Source of the DNA: Methanimicrococcus sp034006575
Lineage (GTDB): Archaea; Halobacteriota; Methanosarcinia; Methanosarcinales; Methanosarcinaceae
Assembly: GCA_034006575.1 (NCBI GenBank)
Contig: JAVESN010000002.1
Coordinates: forward strand, 1-62,052
DNA: 62,052 nt
Direction: 5' to 3'
Position 1 is the stretch's first letter, and each line of letters opens with the position of its first letter. The position numbers were made by a program, and so were the translations under genes. This document shows positions 1 to 9,599 of this stretch, piece by piece. Under the pieces are notes generated by a model. The model ran no database searches. It had not been told where the DNA came from and saw only the letters and a program-made list of their open reading frames with translations.

Positions 1-36
1 AAAAATAAAAATAAAAATAAAAATAAAAATAAAAAA
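1..36. repeat. (AAAAAT)n simple repeat
   Basis: The window opens in a run of AAAAAT hexamers. From here to the first start codon at 220 the DNA is A-rich and holds no gene that I can see. Confidence 0.8.
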
Positions 37-219
37 TGACAAATCAAGAGAAAAAAATAAAGGCGGATAAAAGGGGAATAAAAGGAAACAAAATCAAAAA
101 ATATATTATCCAGAAGAGAATAATGAATCCTTTCATTTAAAATCAAAAAATAAAAACAAATCCAAAAAAGAAAAAGGTCGGTTTTAAATTATCGTTTGTA
201 GAAAACAAGGGGGAAAAAA

Positions 220-1527
220 ATGACTCGCGAAATGTTGGATGTTATCGAACTGCTTTTGACGGCGGAGATTTACAATGAGGAGGATGAATTAATCGTTAAT
301 GATATTCCGTCAAAAATTCGAAAAACATTATGGGACGTAAAAACTCGAAATGTGCCCAAACCGATTAAACCGAATAAAACAATCATAAAAAATATGTTCG
401 GCATTGAAGATGTCGAAAACGCGTTAAAGATAAATGGAAAACCGTATGCATATTCGGTTGTTGACGCCTATTCCGGAAGCGTGCATTTAACGCAAGGCAG
501 TTTGGATTCGGTCGCGGAATGGTTTAAAAAACAAGACGGTGCGCATGACAGGATTTTGGAGAATCCGGTTTTGGCTTATTATTACAGCAGCCGTCTTGAG
601 AATTCGGAAGAAAAGATCAATTATGAAGAAGTGGCTTTGAAAAATCCCCCAAAAGAAGCCTCTCGCGAATGGATTGAATCCATTATTGAAGAACTTTCCA
701 CCGGAAAAGAAAACGGTCGCGAATGGTTGAAATTGGCGTATATTAAAGCGCCCGAAGAAGTGCGCGAATCCATGAGCGACTTGATTTTAACCGAGCGTCA
801 AAAAAAGGAATTAAAAAAGATAGAGTTGGCGATTCAAAATAAAGAGCATTTCAAAAATATCGGTCTTTACGATATCGGAAAAGTCCTTTTCGTCGGCCCG
901 CCCGGAACAGGTAAAACCTCTTTTGCGCGCGCTTTGTCTAAAAAGTTGTCCATTCCAATCATTGAAGTTCACTTGTCCATGATTACGGATCAGTATTTGG
1001 GAGAAACGTCAAAAAACATTGACCGCGTTTTTGCGCTGGCGAAAAAATTTGACCCGTGCATTATGTTTATTGACGAATTTGATTTCATCGCCACGTCTCG
1101 AACGTCTCATGACGAGCACGGCGCAATAAAACAAGCCGTCAACACGCTCCTAAAAGCAATCGATAACGTAAGCCTTGTCGAAGACGGTGTTTTGTTAATC
1201 GCCGCGACGAATCACACAAAAAAACTAGATGAAGCCGTTTGGCGCCGTTTTGATGAAATTGTCGACTTTGAGCGCCCGACTCTTGAAATGCGAAAAGACA
1301 TTTTAGACAGCGTTTTAAGAAAAATCGGCGGAGACATTGACACGCAATCCATCGCCGAAAAAACCGAGGAATATACCGGTTCGGATTTAAGAATGGTGGT
1401 TCGCGAAGCAGTTTTATCCGCGCTTTTGGAAAAACGCTACGATTTGGTTCAAGCCGATTTGGAAAAAGCGGTTTTGTCGTTTAATCGAAGAGCGGGATTG
1501 AAAACGGCGGCGTTTATTGAAGAATAA
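220..1527 (+). CDS. AAA-family ATPase, single AAA domain
   Basis: A 435-residue AAA+ ATPase that presumably remodels or unfolds a protein substrate; the substrate is unknown. Residues 1 to about 190 are a divergent N-terminal region. The AAA module follows, with Walker A GPPGTGKT at about 226-233, Walker B IMFIDEFDFI at about 281-290, a sensor-1 region (LIAATN) and an arginine-containing WRRFDEIVDFERP segment typical of the CDC48/katanin-like clade. It has one ATPase domain, unlike the two-domain Cdc48. The ATG at 220 is preceded by AAGGGGG (208-213), a reasonable ribosome site. It stands alone with AT-rich DNA on both sides. The family call is firm; the role is not known. Confidence 0.85.
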   Translation: MTREMLDVIELLLTAEIYNEEDELIVNDIPSKIRKTLWDVKTRNVPKPIKPNKTIIKNMFGIEDVENALKINGKPYAYSVVDAYSGSVHLTQGSLDSVAEWFKKQDGAHDRILENPVLAYYYSSRLENSEEKINYEEVALKNPPKEASREWIESIIEELSTGKENGREWLKLAYIKAPEEVRESMSDLILTERQKKELKKIELAIQNKEHFKNIGLYDIGKVLFVGPPGTGKTSFARALSKKLSIPIIEVHLSMITDQYLGETSKNIDRVFALAKKFDPCIMFIDEFDFIATSRTSHDEHGAIKQAVNTLLKAIDNVSLVEDGVLLIAATNHTKKLDEAVWRRFDEIVDFERPTLEMRKDILDSVLRKIGGDIDTQSIAEKTEEYTGSDLRMVVREAVLSALLEKRYDLVQADLEKAVLSFNRRAGLKTAAFIEE

Positions 1528-1845
1528 AAATGATATGAATCGATAAATAAAAAACGAATAAAAAAAGTAAAAAATAAAAATAATAAAAACGGATAAAATA
1601 ATAAAAACAAAAAAATAAAAACGGAAACGAATTAAAAAAACATTAAAAAACAAAAGTACAAATTTTTGAAAAAAAAAACAATAAAAACGGAAACGAATTA
1701 AAAAAATATTAAAAGATAAAAGTACAAATTTTGAAGAAATAAAAGCAAATAAAAAATAAAAACAAATAAAAACAAATAAAAAATAAAAGCAAATAAAAAA
1801 ACAAAAAGACAAATAAAAGAACGAAATAATAAATAGACGGATAAA
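1528..1845. repeat. A-rich low-complexity spacer with a duplicated ~55-bp segment
   Basis: This gap of about 318 bp is almost all A with short interruptions. A segment beginning AATAAAAACGGAAACGAATT occurs twice (about 1613-1670 and 1679-1733, spacing about 66 bp). The tail is a run of AAATAAAAAC-type words. Long open frames on the minus strand here translate into Phe/Ile/Tyr-rich strings and are composition artefacts. Confidence 0.7.
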
Positions 1846-2595
1846 ATGTCAATGAAAATCACATTACTCGGAACGGGCGATGCTCCCGGAACACCAAATA
1901 TCGGGTGCGACTGCGCTTCTTGTACGGACGCCAAACGCGGCACAAGAAGCAACAGAACCCGATTTTCCATATTGGTTCAAACCGAATCGGGAAATGTGCT
2001 CATCGACACAAGTCCGGATATGCGCGCCCAACTTTTAAAAGCCGATATCCGCCGTATTGACGCCGTTGTTTGGACGCACGGCCATCATGATCATTACGGC
2101 GGCTTTCCGGAATTTTATCGCATTCAGCAAAAAATTGATGTTTACGGGCATGAAGACACCATCCGCCACATAACCGGAAAAATTGATTTTATCACGGCGG
2201 AAAAACATAATGTCGCTTTTTATGAGCCGTTTTCTTTAATCGGTTTGGAATTCTCGCTTTTTAAAGTGGTTCACTTCCCGGAAAAAAATCCGGCCGGAGT
2301 CGTCATTTTTGACGGCAAAAATAAAATCGTCGTCAGCGGCGACACGGACAATACGATATCACAAAAAAGTTTGGACCACATGAAAAATCCGGATTTATTC
2401 ATAACGGACGCCATCGTGCCGGACCATATGGACGTCAACAAACACATGAACGCCGCTCAAGCCATGGAAATCGCTCAAAAAATCGGCGCCAAAAAAACGA
2501 TCCTGACGCATTTAAGCCACTTTTACGGACCGCATGACGAAGAAGTCAAAAGATGGCCTCTCGGATACGACGGCATGGTTTTTGAATTTGATTAA
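1846..2595 (+). CDS. PhnP-like metallo-beta-lactamase-fold phosphodiesterase
   Basis: A 249-residue MBL-fold hydrolase. The metal-binding signature is H78-G-H80-H81-D82-H83, with later ligands in SGDTDN and the TILTHLSH segment near the end. The N-terminus LLGTGDAPGTPNIGCDCASC carries three cysteines (20, 22, 25) spaced like the structural zinc site of E. coli PhnP, the cyclic phosphodiesterase of phosphonate breakdown. No other phn genes are nearby, so a general cyclic-nucleotide or cyclic-phosphate role is as likely as phosphonate use. The length matches the family. There is no obvious Shine-Dalgarno sequence; the ATG follows GACGGATAAA. Confidence 0.85.
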   Translation: MSMKITLLGTGDAPGTPNIGCDCASCTDAKRGTRSNRTRFSILVQTESGNVLIDTSPDMRAQLLKADIRRIDAVVWTHGHHDHYGGFPEFYRIQQKIDVYGHEDTIRHITGKIDFITAEKHNVAFYEPFSLIGLEFSLFKVVHFPEKNPAGVVIFDGKNKIVVSGDTDNTISQKSLDHMKNPDLFITDAIVPDHMDVNKHMNAAQAMEIAQKIGAKKTILTHLSHFYGPHDEEVKRWPLGYDGMVFEFD

Positions 2596-2809
2596 CAACA
2601 AAAGTCCCGAAGGATTCAAACGGAATATATTTAAATAAAGAAAATCATTTGGGCAACCTTTATGATAAACAAAAAGTATAAATCAAACTGATTCTTTCAA
2701 CAGTCACCTTTGATGAGTCTTTCTGAATCCAAATTCAAAATTATCAATAATCAATTATCACGAAATAATTAACATTAATATTAAAATCATAAAATAAAGA
2801 GGAAGAGAC

Positions 2810-3004
2810 ATGGGAAATATAAGACACTCCAACATTAAAACAATTTCATTCAAGCTTTTAAACAACCACGGCGACGCATTTACGGAAGACTTTGACCAAA
2901 ACAAAGCGCTTGTGACCAAATACACAACCATTGAAAGTAAAACCATCCGCAACAAAGTGGCCGGATACGTCACAAGAAAAGTCAGACGCGCGCCCAAATA
3001 CTGA
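2810..3004 (+). CDS. rps17e: 30S ribosomal protein S17e
   Basis: A 64-residue protein that matches archaeal S17e almost end to end. It has MGNIR at the start, the KALVTKYTTIESKTIRNKVAGYVTRKV core and a basic C-terminus. It is a structural component of the small ribosomal subunit found in archaea and eukaryotes. The ATG at 2810 follows AAGAGGAAGAGAC, a good ribosome site. An A/T-rich promoter-like stretch lies about 100 bp upstream. It appears to be a single-gene unit. Confidence 0.93.
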   Translation: MGNIRHSNIKTISFKLLNNHGDAFTEDFDQNKALVTKYTTIESKTIRNKVAGYVTRKVRRAPKY

Positions 3005-3300
3005 TTTGAGTCGATTCAATTGCATTTGCAATGAATGATATTTCAGAATTTATATTCATACATTCATATTAACACGATTGAAAAAATTGAAAATAATACA
3101 TTTCAATTTCAATCGCTTTTTCTTTTAAAAGTAATACCGGCGAATTCATTCGCTCGAAAAGTGATTCTCCGTATTTGAATAATTGAAATGAAACTTGTAT
3201 GAAAAAACTTGATTTCATTGAATACTTTCACCCCCCGACCCAAAGTCCTTTTAATTGTTTGAATCTATTTGAAATTCAGATTTAAAAATGAGAATAAAGA

Positions 3301-5967
3301 ATGACAACCGGTAAAAATATGTTGGCGACTCTTGAGAAGAACTTCGGATACACCGCCTTTCGACCGAATCAGGAAGAGGTCATCCAAGCGATTTTAGAGG
3401 ACAAAGACGTTTTTGTATTGATGCCGACCGGGGGGGGAAAATCTCTTTGCTACCAAATTCCCGCTCTGATGAAAAAAGGAGCGGCAGTTGTCGTCTCCCC
3501 GTTAATTTCACTGATGAAAGATCAAGTCGACGGGTTGGTTTCAAACGGCATTTCCGCCGCATATTTAAACAGCACGCTTTCGGAATCGGAAAGCGCCGAT
3601 GTGAAACGCCGGCTTTTGGACGGGGACTTAAAAATTCTTTACGTCGCGCCCGAGCGGTTGATGATGTCATCCACCCTCTCTCTTTTGAAAAAAGCCGACG
3701 TCAGTCTTTTTGCGATTGACGAGGCCCATTGCGTTTCGGAATGGGGGCATGATTTTCGCCCGGAATATCGAAAACTCTCCGAGCTGCGCGATAAATTTCC
3801 CAGCGTCTGCATCGCGGCGCTGACGGCAACCGCAACCGAGCGCGTCCGAAAAGACATCGTTCATGTTTTGAGACTAAAAAATCCCGTGATTAAGATTTCC
3901 AGTTTCAATCGCCCGAATTTATCCTATCAAATCGTTGAGAAAAAAGATGTCGTGGAGCAGCTGGAGGGGTATTTAAAAAAGAACCGCAATAAATCCGGAA
4001 TTATTTATTGCCAAAGCCGAGACGCTGTGGAGCGTTTGGCATCGCGCTTAAACAAACTCGGATTTTCGGCCCTGCCGTATCATGCGGGATTGTCGGATGA
4101 CAAAAGAGCGCGCCACCAAGACAAATTTATTCGGGACGATGTCGATATTATCGTCGCGACGGTCGCATTCGGAATGGGCATTGACAAGCCCGATGTGCGA
4201 TTTGTCATTCACTATGATTTGCCGAAGAACTTGGAAAGTTATTACCAAGAAACCGGACGCGGCGGCCGAGACGGATTGGAGTGCGAGTGTATATTGTTTT
4301 TCAGCCGCGGAGATTGGCATAAGATTCGCTTTTTGATTGAGAAAAAGCCGAGCAAAAAGGAGAGAGATTTGGCGTTTTTGCAACTTTCTCAAATCATGGA
4401 TTATTGCGAAAGTACGGACTGCCGCCGCAATGTTCTTTTGAGATATTTCGGGGAAAATATAACCGAACCGTGTCAAAATTGCGATTCCTGTTTTCATCCG
4501 AGAACGAAAATAGACGGCACAAACGAGGCGCGGCTTCTTTTGGAGTGCGTGAGCCAAACCGGGCAACGATTCGGAATCTCTCACGTCGTTGACGTCCTTT
4601 ACGGCGCCAGAACGCAAAAAGTAAAAGAAGCGCGCCATGACCGGTTGGAGATTCACGGAAAAGGAAAACATATTTCAAAAACCGAATGGAAGCGCATCGG
4701 AAACGAATTGATTCAATCCGGATATTTGACCGTCAGCGGGGAGAGATATCCGATTATCAAATTAAATGCGAGCAGTCGCAAAATTATGGCCGGCGAATTG
4801 TCCGTTGAGATGACGGAAGCGCCGATTTCAAAAATTTCAAAAGGGCGAACCGTTTTGCCGGATTCAAAAGATTCGGACCCAATCGCCGGCGTTTATGTCG
4901 ATGAAGTCGACGAAGGATTAAGGGATGAGGACGACGAGGATTTGGAAGTCGAAAATGAAAGATTAAAGGCCGATGAGCGGGCGGAAAATTCGGGCGGCTC
5001 AATCGTTTACGGCGGGAAAAAATCGATATTGGCGGACGGCCTGAATGATGACGGAAACAAGGCGCCGAAAACAAAGACGGAAGAAGTTTCGAGCGTAAAA
5101 AACCAGCCGCCTTTAAAAACAAAAATAAAAACAAATCCGGCCGTTTCAAAAAAGATAGTGAAAGGAAAGTTTGACGCCGCTTTATTTGAGAGGTTGAGAG
5201 ATTTAAGAAAGCGAATCGCAAGCGATAAAAATTTACCGCCATACATTATTTTTGCGGACACCAGCTTGCGCCAAATGGCAACGGAATTTCCGACCGACGG
5301 GGATTCGTTTTTAAAAATCGCAGGCGTCGCCGAGTACAAACTTCAAAAATACGGCGGATTGTTCATGAACGAAATCAGCGATTATATCGGCGAAATCGAA
5401 ACGTCCGCTTTGACGGAATCCGTTCAAACGAAGCTCGTTCAATCCGAATTTGTCCGACCCGATTTTAACCAATCCGAAACAAGTCAATCCAAAACAAGTC
5501 AATCCGAAACAAGTCAATCCGAAACAAGTCAATCCGATAATAAAACGACGGAAAATATGGAAACGGGAGCTGCTTTCGCAAATATTACAGAGGAGAAAAG
5601 CGATGCGGTATTAAAAGAAGAAAGCGATGTAATTTTAGAAGAAGACTTAAATAAAACGCACCGACTGTTTTTACAAGGGCTTTCCGTCGGTGAAATTTCA
5701 GAAATTCGCGGTCTTTGCGTTTTAGAAATCATTAAACATTTTGAAAAGTTGATCGGCGGAAATAAAATTGAAAATTTGAACCGTTTGGTCACGAATCAAA
5801 AACAAAATACGATTATGGATACGATTGAAAAATTACAAATCGAATTCATTGAAAAATTATCGAATTCCGCCGTGATTGAAAAAACAAATTCGGAAATTTC
5901 CGAAGAAGAGATTTATTTGGTAAAAGCGATGATGATTGCCGAAATGAAACGAAGGAAAGAAGAATAA
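3301..5967 (+). CDS. recQ: ATP-dependent DNA helicase RecQ with HRDC and C-terminal HTH domains
   Basis: An 888-residue superfamily-2 3'-5' DNA helicase for recombinational repair. The order is: helicase N-domain with motif I MPTGGGKSLCYQIPA (about 41-55), DEAH box D140-H143 followed by the RecQ signature CVSEWGHDFRPEY, helicase C-domain (YYQETGRGGRDG), and the RecQ zinc-binding region (CESTDC...CQNCDSC, four cysteines). A winged-helix RQC-like region follows. Then come a long acidic, low-complexity linker (about 500-620), an HRDC domain (about 624-700), a Ser/Gln repeat (SQSET units, about 722-745) and a helix-turn-helix of the RecQ C-terminal type (about 783-815). It is longer than bacterial RecQ (about 610) because of the linkers. 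RecQ is uncommon in archaea but occurs in Methanosarcinales. Confidence 0.93.
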   Translation: MTTGKNMLATLEKNFGYTAFRPNQEEVIQAILEDKDVFVLMPTGGGKSLCYQIPALMKKGAAVVVSPLISLMKDQVDGLVSNGISAAYLNSTLSESESADVKRRLLDGDLKILYVAPERLMMSSTLSLLKKADVSLFAIDEAHCVSEWGHDFRPEYRKLSELRDKFPSVCIAALTATATERVRKDIVHVLRLKNPVIKISSFNRPNLSYQIVEKKDVVEQLEGYLKKNRNKSGIIYCQSRDAVERLASRLNKLGFSALPYHAGLSDDKRARHQDKFIRDDVDIIVATVAFGMGIDKPDVRFVIHYDLPKNLESYYQETGRGGRDGLECECILFFSRGDWHKIRFLIEKKPSKKERDLAFLQLSQIMDYCESTDCRRNVLLRYFGENITEPCQNCDSCFHPRTKIDGTNEARLLLECVSQTGQRFGISHVVDVLYGARTQKVKEARHDRLEIHGKGKHISKTEWKRIGNELIQSGYLTVSGERYPIIKLNASSRKIMAGELSVEMTEAPISKISKGRTVLPDSKDSDPIAGVYVDEVDEGLRDEDDEDLEVENERLKADERAENSGGSIVYGGKKSILADGLNDDGNKAPKTKTEEVSSVKNQPPLKTKIKTNPAVSKKIVKGKFDAALFERLRDLRKRIASDKNLPPYIIFADTSLRQMATEFPTDGDSFLKIAGVAEYKLQKYGGLFMNEISDYIGEIETSALTESVQTKLVQSEFVRPDFNQSETSQSKTSQSETSQSETSQSDNKTTENMETGAAFANITEEKSDAVLKEESDVILEEDLNKTHRLFLQGLSVGEISEIRGLCVLEIIKHFEKLIGGNKIENLNRLVTNQKQNTIMDTIEKLQIEFIEKLSNSAVIEKTNSEISEEEIYLVKAMMIAEMKRRKEE
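5466..5536 (+). repeat. In-frame 15-bp repeats in recQ (SQSET)
   Basis: Four to five copies of a 15-bp unit (AATCCGAAACAAGTC and variants) encode a Ser-Gln-Ser-Glu/Lys-Thr repeat between the HRDC and HTH domains. They are nearly identical in DNA as well as protein, which suggests recent expansion. Confidence 0.85.
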
Positions 5968-5994
5968 AACGGCGGAGCGGGATAATTCAAAAAT

Positions 5995-7212
5995 TCAGAA
6001 ATAATCCGAAAAGTAGGGCTGCGGGTCCGGAATAATATGATCCAGCAATCGAAGCGTTTCGGGGTCGGTTTCCAATCTTTCAATTTTAAAAAAGTAAAAA
6101 GGAGAGCGATAGCTCATTAAAAGAGCGGTCAATGTCCGGATATCCGTTTTCACCGGTTTGCCGACGGGATTGTTTGAAACGTGAATTCGGCCGTTTGAGT
6201 CCCATTCGATTCCGAAAGTGTTGTTGTTCCATTCCGCAATCGGGTCGCTGACAATGAAATGGAAAGAGTGGGAAGACGGGTCAAACGGGTATTCTTCTAA
6301 AAATTTTTGAACATCGACGATTCGGGCCATGAAATAAGGCTCTATTTTTTCTTGGATGCGGCTGTCTTCTAAAAGAAAAGCGATCGGATCGTTTTTATAA
6401 ACGTTTCCGACAATGCAATTGACCATGGAGAAGTGAGCCGAAATAAAATTCCATAATCCGTGTCTTGCTTCTTGATTCAAGTAAATGATTTCTTTGATGT
6501 TAAAAATGTCATCCGCGACCCAATAAAAAAGAAGCCCGGTCGGTTCATTTGATGAGTTATAAAAAATGGCGGCGGTTCTTTCGTCTTCGTTTTCCCAGCG
6601 CCAATATTCCTCCCACGCGAGCGGACTTCGAATCATTGCGCCGTGAGTGTTTCTAGAAAACTTGTCGTAAATCAAATAGACGTCGGGATCGTTGACGGGC
6701 AATCTTTCCACAAAACCCGAAACGTCCACGTGTTTTGGAAGTTGGGTGTCTTTAATTTTAAAAGTGATGTGCTCGGAAATGATTTCCCACCCTTTTTTTC
6801 GATAATAGGGAATCGAATAAGGGTAAAGGTAAGAAATATGCTGTCCGGACTCGCGCATTTTTAAGAGTCCCGTTTTGATTAAGTCGTTCATCAATCCCAT
6901 GTTGGAATATTCGGGATAGGTGCCGACTCCCGTCAATCCGGCCATTTCAAATATTTTTCCGTGGATGTTGACTTGCCGAGGATAAATAGAGAGTTGAGAA
7001 ACAAGCTTATCTCCGTCAAACCAGCCGATCACTTCGGATTCACGAAGGATGGGGCTTTTGGAGCGAATCAATTCGTCTGCATTATAACCGCTTTTTCTGA
7101 GATCTTGATTGGTCACTTGAAAAACATAACGAAGCAATTCATTAAACTGATCCAAATGTTCAATCGTCACCGGACGCAGTTCAAGGCGGCTTCTTATTTT
7201 GTTTTCATCCAT
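5995..7212 (-). CDS. Eis-type GNAT N-acetyltransferase
   Basis: A 405-residue protein of the Eis (enhanced intracellular survival) family. An N-terminal GNAT domain (about 1-150) has the acetyl-CoA loop region LTGVGTYPEYSNMGLMNDLI, followed by YLYPYSIPYYRKKGWEIIS. A second GNAT-like domain and a C-terminal sterol-carrier-like domain follow. Relatives transfer acetyl groups to amines on small molecules or proteins; the archaeal substrate is unknown. It converges with recQ, with about 27 bp between stop codons. The ATG at 7212 has a GGGTGT motif just upstream. Bacterial homologues are common in Firmicutes, so transfer is possible but not shown. Confidence 0.82.
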   Translation of the reverse strand: MDENKIRSRLELRPVTIEHLDQFNELLRYVFQVTNQDLRKSGYNADELIRSKSPILRESEVIGWFDGDKLVSQLSIYPRQVNIHGKIFEMAGLTGVGTYPEYSNMGLMNDLIKTGLLKMRESGQHISYLYPYSIPYYRKKGWEIISEHITFKIKDTQLPKHVDVSGFVERLPVNDPDVYLIYDKFSRNTHGAMIRSPLAWEEYWRWENEDERTAAIFYNSSNEPTGLLFYWVADDIFNIKEIIYLNQEARHGLWNFISAHFSMVNCIVGNVYKNDPIAFLLEDSRIQEKIEPYFMARIVDVQKFLEEYPFDPSSHSFHFIVSDPIAEWNNNTFGIEWDSNGRIHVSNNPVGKPVKTDIRTLTALLMSYRSPFYFFKIERLETDPETLRLLDHIIPDPQPYFSDYF

Positions 7213-7406
7213 AATAACACCCGTTTCATTTCAAAATCTGATTTGATTTCATACATGATTTTCTGATAATAATTAAAAGAAGACGTATAAAAATGAAATG
7301 GAAAAAAGGAAAAAAATAAAAATAAAAATAAATTTTGTTTTTTACTTTTTGCTTTTACTTTTTGTTTTTGCTTTTGCGTTTTCTTTTGTTTTTTCATCGA
7401 CCGTTT
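7213..7406. repeat. Low-complexity A/T spacer
   Basis: The minus strand reads as runs of AAAAGCAAAAGTAAAAAC-type words. The open frame here encodes only Lys/Gln repeats and is not credible as a gene. Confidence 0.6.
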
Positions 7407-7952
7407 TTAAAAATTCAAAATAAAAAGACAAAATCCGATAGTTATCGACGGTAAAAACGGGATTTTTCGAGACAAGAATTGTATGATGAATGTTTGAAAC
7501 CGCATTCCTGTTTTTTCCGATTTGAAAAACAGGAATCCGTTTTTAAGAAATAAAACAGATATGAACAAAACGGAAATCGCTAAAGAATAAATCAAAATTT
7601 GAATCGGAATCGCAATAGAATTCAAACCTGAAAAACCGATAGCGATTAAAAGAAAAGCTTTACAGTCGGCGCCGCCGAAAAATTTCATTGAAAAAACGAT
7701 GATTGAAAAAATGAAAAACGCACCGACCGAAAGGAAAAATTGAAAAAGATAAAAAAGTCGAAAGCGTTCGATTAAAATGAATTCAAAAAGCAAGAGAGGG
7801 AAAAGAAAAAAGGACAGAGAAACCCACAAACGGTTCGGAATGCGCTTCGTTTTCAAGTCATATAAAGAAGCCGCAAAAAGAAATATTAAAAATAAAAGTT
7901 GTTTGAGCCGAAATAAAAAAAACAAAATAAATAAAACGGAATCGGGATTCAT
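7407..7952 (-). CDS. A24-family prepilin/preflagellin peptidase
   Basis: A 181-residue membrane protease of the type IV prepilin/archaellin signal peptidase family. The first catalytic Asp is in SLYDLKTKRIPNRLW. The second is in the GxGD-like motif FFGGADCKAFLLIAIG. About five hydrophobic segments are visible. It is shorter than FlaK/PibD with soluble insertions and resembles the minimal methanogen A24 form. It would cleave class III signal peptides of pilin-like proteins at the membrane. No pilin or archaellin gene is in the window. The region downstream (7213-7400) is low complexity. Confidence 0.8.
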   Translation of the reverse strand: MNPDSVLFILFFLFRLKQLLFLIFLFAASLYDLKTKRIPNRLWVSLSFFLFPLLLFEFILIERFRLFYLFQFFLSVGAFFIFSIIVFSMKFFGGADCKAFLLIAIGFSGLNSIAIPIQILIYSLAISVLFISVLFLKNGFLFFKSEKTGMRFQTFIIQFLSRKIPFLPSITIGFCLFILNF

Positions 7953-8135
7953 AATTTTTGAAAGAATGCACGCCGTTAAAAAGGAATTTAAATATTTTCA
8001 AATGAAAAACAACGAGAAATATAATTAAATAAAGCATAACGCTCTTTGATTTAAATGAGGCCTCATCGTTTCATTTTCGGTTTAATATTCGGTTTCAACG
8101 TTTCGTTTTAACATTCGGTTTCAATATTTCGTTTT

Positions 8136-8243
8136 AACATTCGATTTAACATTCGATTTAACATTCGATTTAACATTCGATTTAACATTCGATTTAACAT
8201 TCGATTTAACATTCGATTTAACATTCGGTTTAACATTCGGTTT
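8136..8243. repeat. Nine tandem 12-bp repeats (AACATTCGATTT)
   Basis: Seven perfect copies of AACATTCGATTT are followed by two AACATTCGGTTT copies in exact 12-bp register. Degenerate relatives lie on both sides (about 8060-8290). The array lies in the 390-bp gap upstream of the HTH regulator gene at 8343. Confidence 0.93.
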
Positions 8244-8304
8244 AACATTTCAGTTTTAACGCTTGATTTCGGCATTTGATTTAACCTTTTGATTTATATT
8301 CTGA

Positions 8305-8319
8305 GTTAAATTTATATTG
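8305..8319 (+). promoter_or_regulatory. TATA-like element of the HTH regulator
   Basis: TTAAATTTATATTGA lies about 25-35 bp before the ATG at 8343. No Shine-Dalgarno sequence is present, so the transcript is probably leaderless or nearly so. Confidence 0.5.
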
Positions 8320-8342
8320 ATATCATTCATTTTTCATTTGTC

Positions 8343-9086
8343 ATGGTAGACAATGAAGCATTTGAGAATTTAAAGAAAAGACTTGCCGAAAAAATGGCGG
8401 GAGAGATTACGCTCTCCGAGAAGCCGGGCGAATGTCTTAAAAAATGGCGATTGAATTTTGAAGTGTCTCAAACGGATATTTCAAATTCTCTTCAGGTTTC
8501 CCCGTCCGTCATCAGCGATTATGAAAGCGGGAGACGTAAATCTCCGGGAACGTTGATGGTCAGTAAAATTGTCGAGTCGTTGCTTGCAATCGACACCGAC
8601 CGCGGCGGACAAAAAATTCACGCTTATGAAACAATGTTGACGGCCGACAGCTCAAAGGAATCCATTTATTCCACATACGAATATTCGATTCCGATTCAAT
8701 TCCAAAAACTGGTTTCGCTTCTCGAAGCGCAAGTTCTCTATCGCGGAATGGAACGCCCGCTTTACGGTTTTTCGGTGGTTGACAGCAAAAGGTCTATTTT
8801 AGAAATGACGTCATACGAATTCCAACGCCTTTACGGGTGGAGCACGGACCGCGCGATGGTTTTTACAAAAGTGTCCACCGGAAAATCCCCGTTGGTCGCC
8901 ATTCGTGTCACCAATTTAAAACCGGGCGCAATCGTCCTGCACGGGCTTTCTAAGGACGAAGTCGATCCGATGGCCATAAAAATGGCGGAAGTCGACCGAA
9001 TTCCGCTTTTGTGCACGACAAAAAAGATAGAAGACGCCATTGCCGAACTTAAAAAATACGGACAGTATTCAATCAAAGGCATTTAA
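8343..9086 (+). CDS. XRE-type HTH transcriptional regulator linked to the mevalonate operon
   Basis: A 247-residue DNA-binding protein. A Cro/XRE helix-turn-helix spans about 33-85 (LKKWRLNFEVSQTDISNSLQ then VSPSVISDYESGRR). It is followed by a conserved archaeal C-terminal domain (about 115-245) that may sense a ligand. I believe the same family often lies beside HMG-CoA synthase in euryarchaea, and here it precedes that operon by about 1.1 kb on the same strand. A role in isoprenoid control is therefore inferred from context only. The leader appears very short, with no ribosome site. Confidence 0.8.
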   Translation: MVDNEAFENLKKRLAEKMAGEITLSEKPGECLKKWRLNFEVSQTDISNSLQVSPSVISDYESGRRKSPGTLMVSKIVESLLAIDTDRGGQKIHAYETMLTADSSKESIYSTYEYSIPIQFQKLVSLLEAQVLYRGMERPLYGFSVVDSKRSILEMTSYEFQRLYGWSTDRAMVFTKVSTGKSPLVAIRVTNLKPGAIVLHGLSKDEVDPMAIKMAEVDRIPLLCTTKKIEDAIAELKKYGQYSIKGI

Positions 9087-9128
9087 TTCATAAGAATAAT
9101 GCTAATATTCGTTTTTCTGATTTTTCGT

Positions 9129-9560
9129 CGTCATTCTTTTGAAAACAGAGCGGACGACAACGGAAAAACATTTTCGGGCTGTTTTTGAAGGAATTGTTTA
9201 AAAAATATATTCCGTTTTTTTGATTTTTTTTCGCCGTTATCTTTTTGAAAAGCGGACAGGGCAACAACGGAAAAACATTTCCGGGCTGTTTTTGAAGGAA
9301 TTGTTTAAAAAATATATTCCGTTTTTTTGATTTTTTTTCACCATTATCTTTTTGAAAAGCGGACAGGGCAACAACGGAAAAACATTTCCGGGCTGTATTT
9401 GAGGGAATTTTTTGAAAAGATATATTTATGTTTCCTGATTTTTCACCGTTATCTTTTTGAAAAGCGGACAGGGCAACAACGGAAAAACATTTCCGGGCTG
9501 TATTTGAGGGAATTTTTTGAAAAGATATATTTATGTTTTCTGATTTTTTCACCGTTATTT
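9129..9560. repeat. Four ~106-bp tandem repeats plus a partial fifth
   Basis: Units begin at about 9129, 9235, 9342 and 9447, with a decayed start at 9553 (periods 106, 107, 105, 106). Each contains CTTTTTGAAAAGCGGACAGG and ACGGAAAAACATTTCCGGGC. The latter holds the short dyad GGAAA-N5-TTTCC. The first unit is the most diverged. The minus-strand open frame across it repeats the same peptide and is most likely a by-product. Confidence 0.93.
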
Positions 9561-9599
9561 TATATTTTTTTATCGTTGAATTCGATAGTATTTGATTTA

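Noticed and set aside
1414..1970. Minus-strand open frames after the AAA ATPase
   Set aside because: They translate to Phe/Ile/Tyr-rich strings from A-rich spacer DNA and partly overlap real genes.
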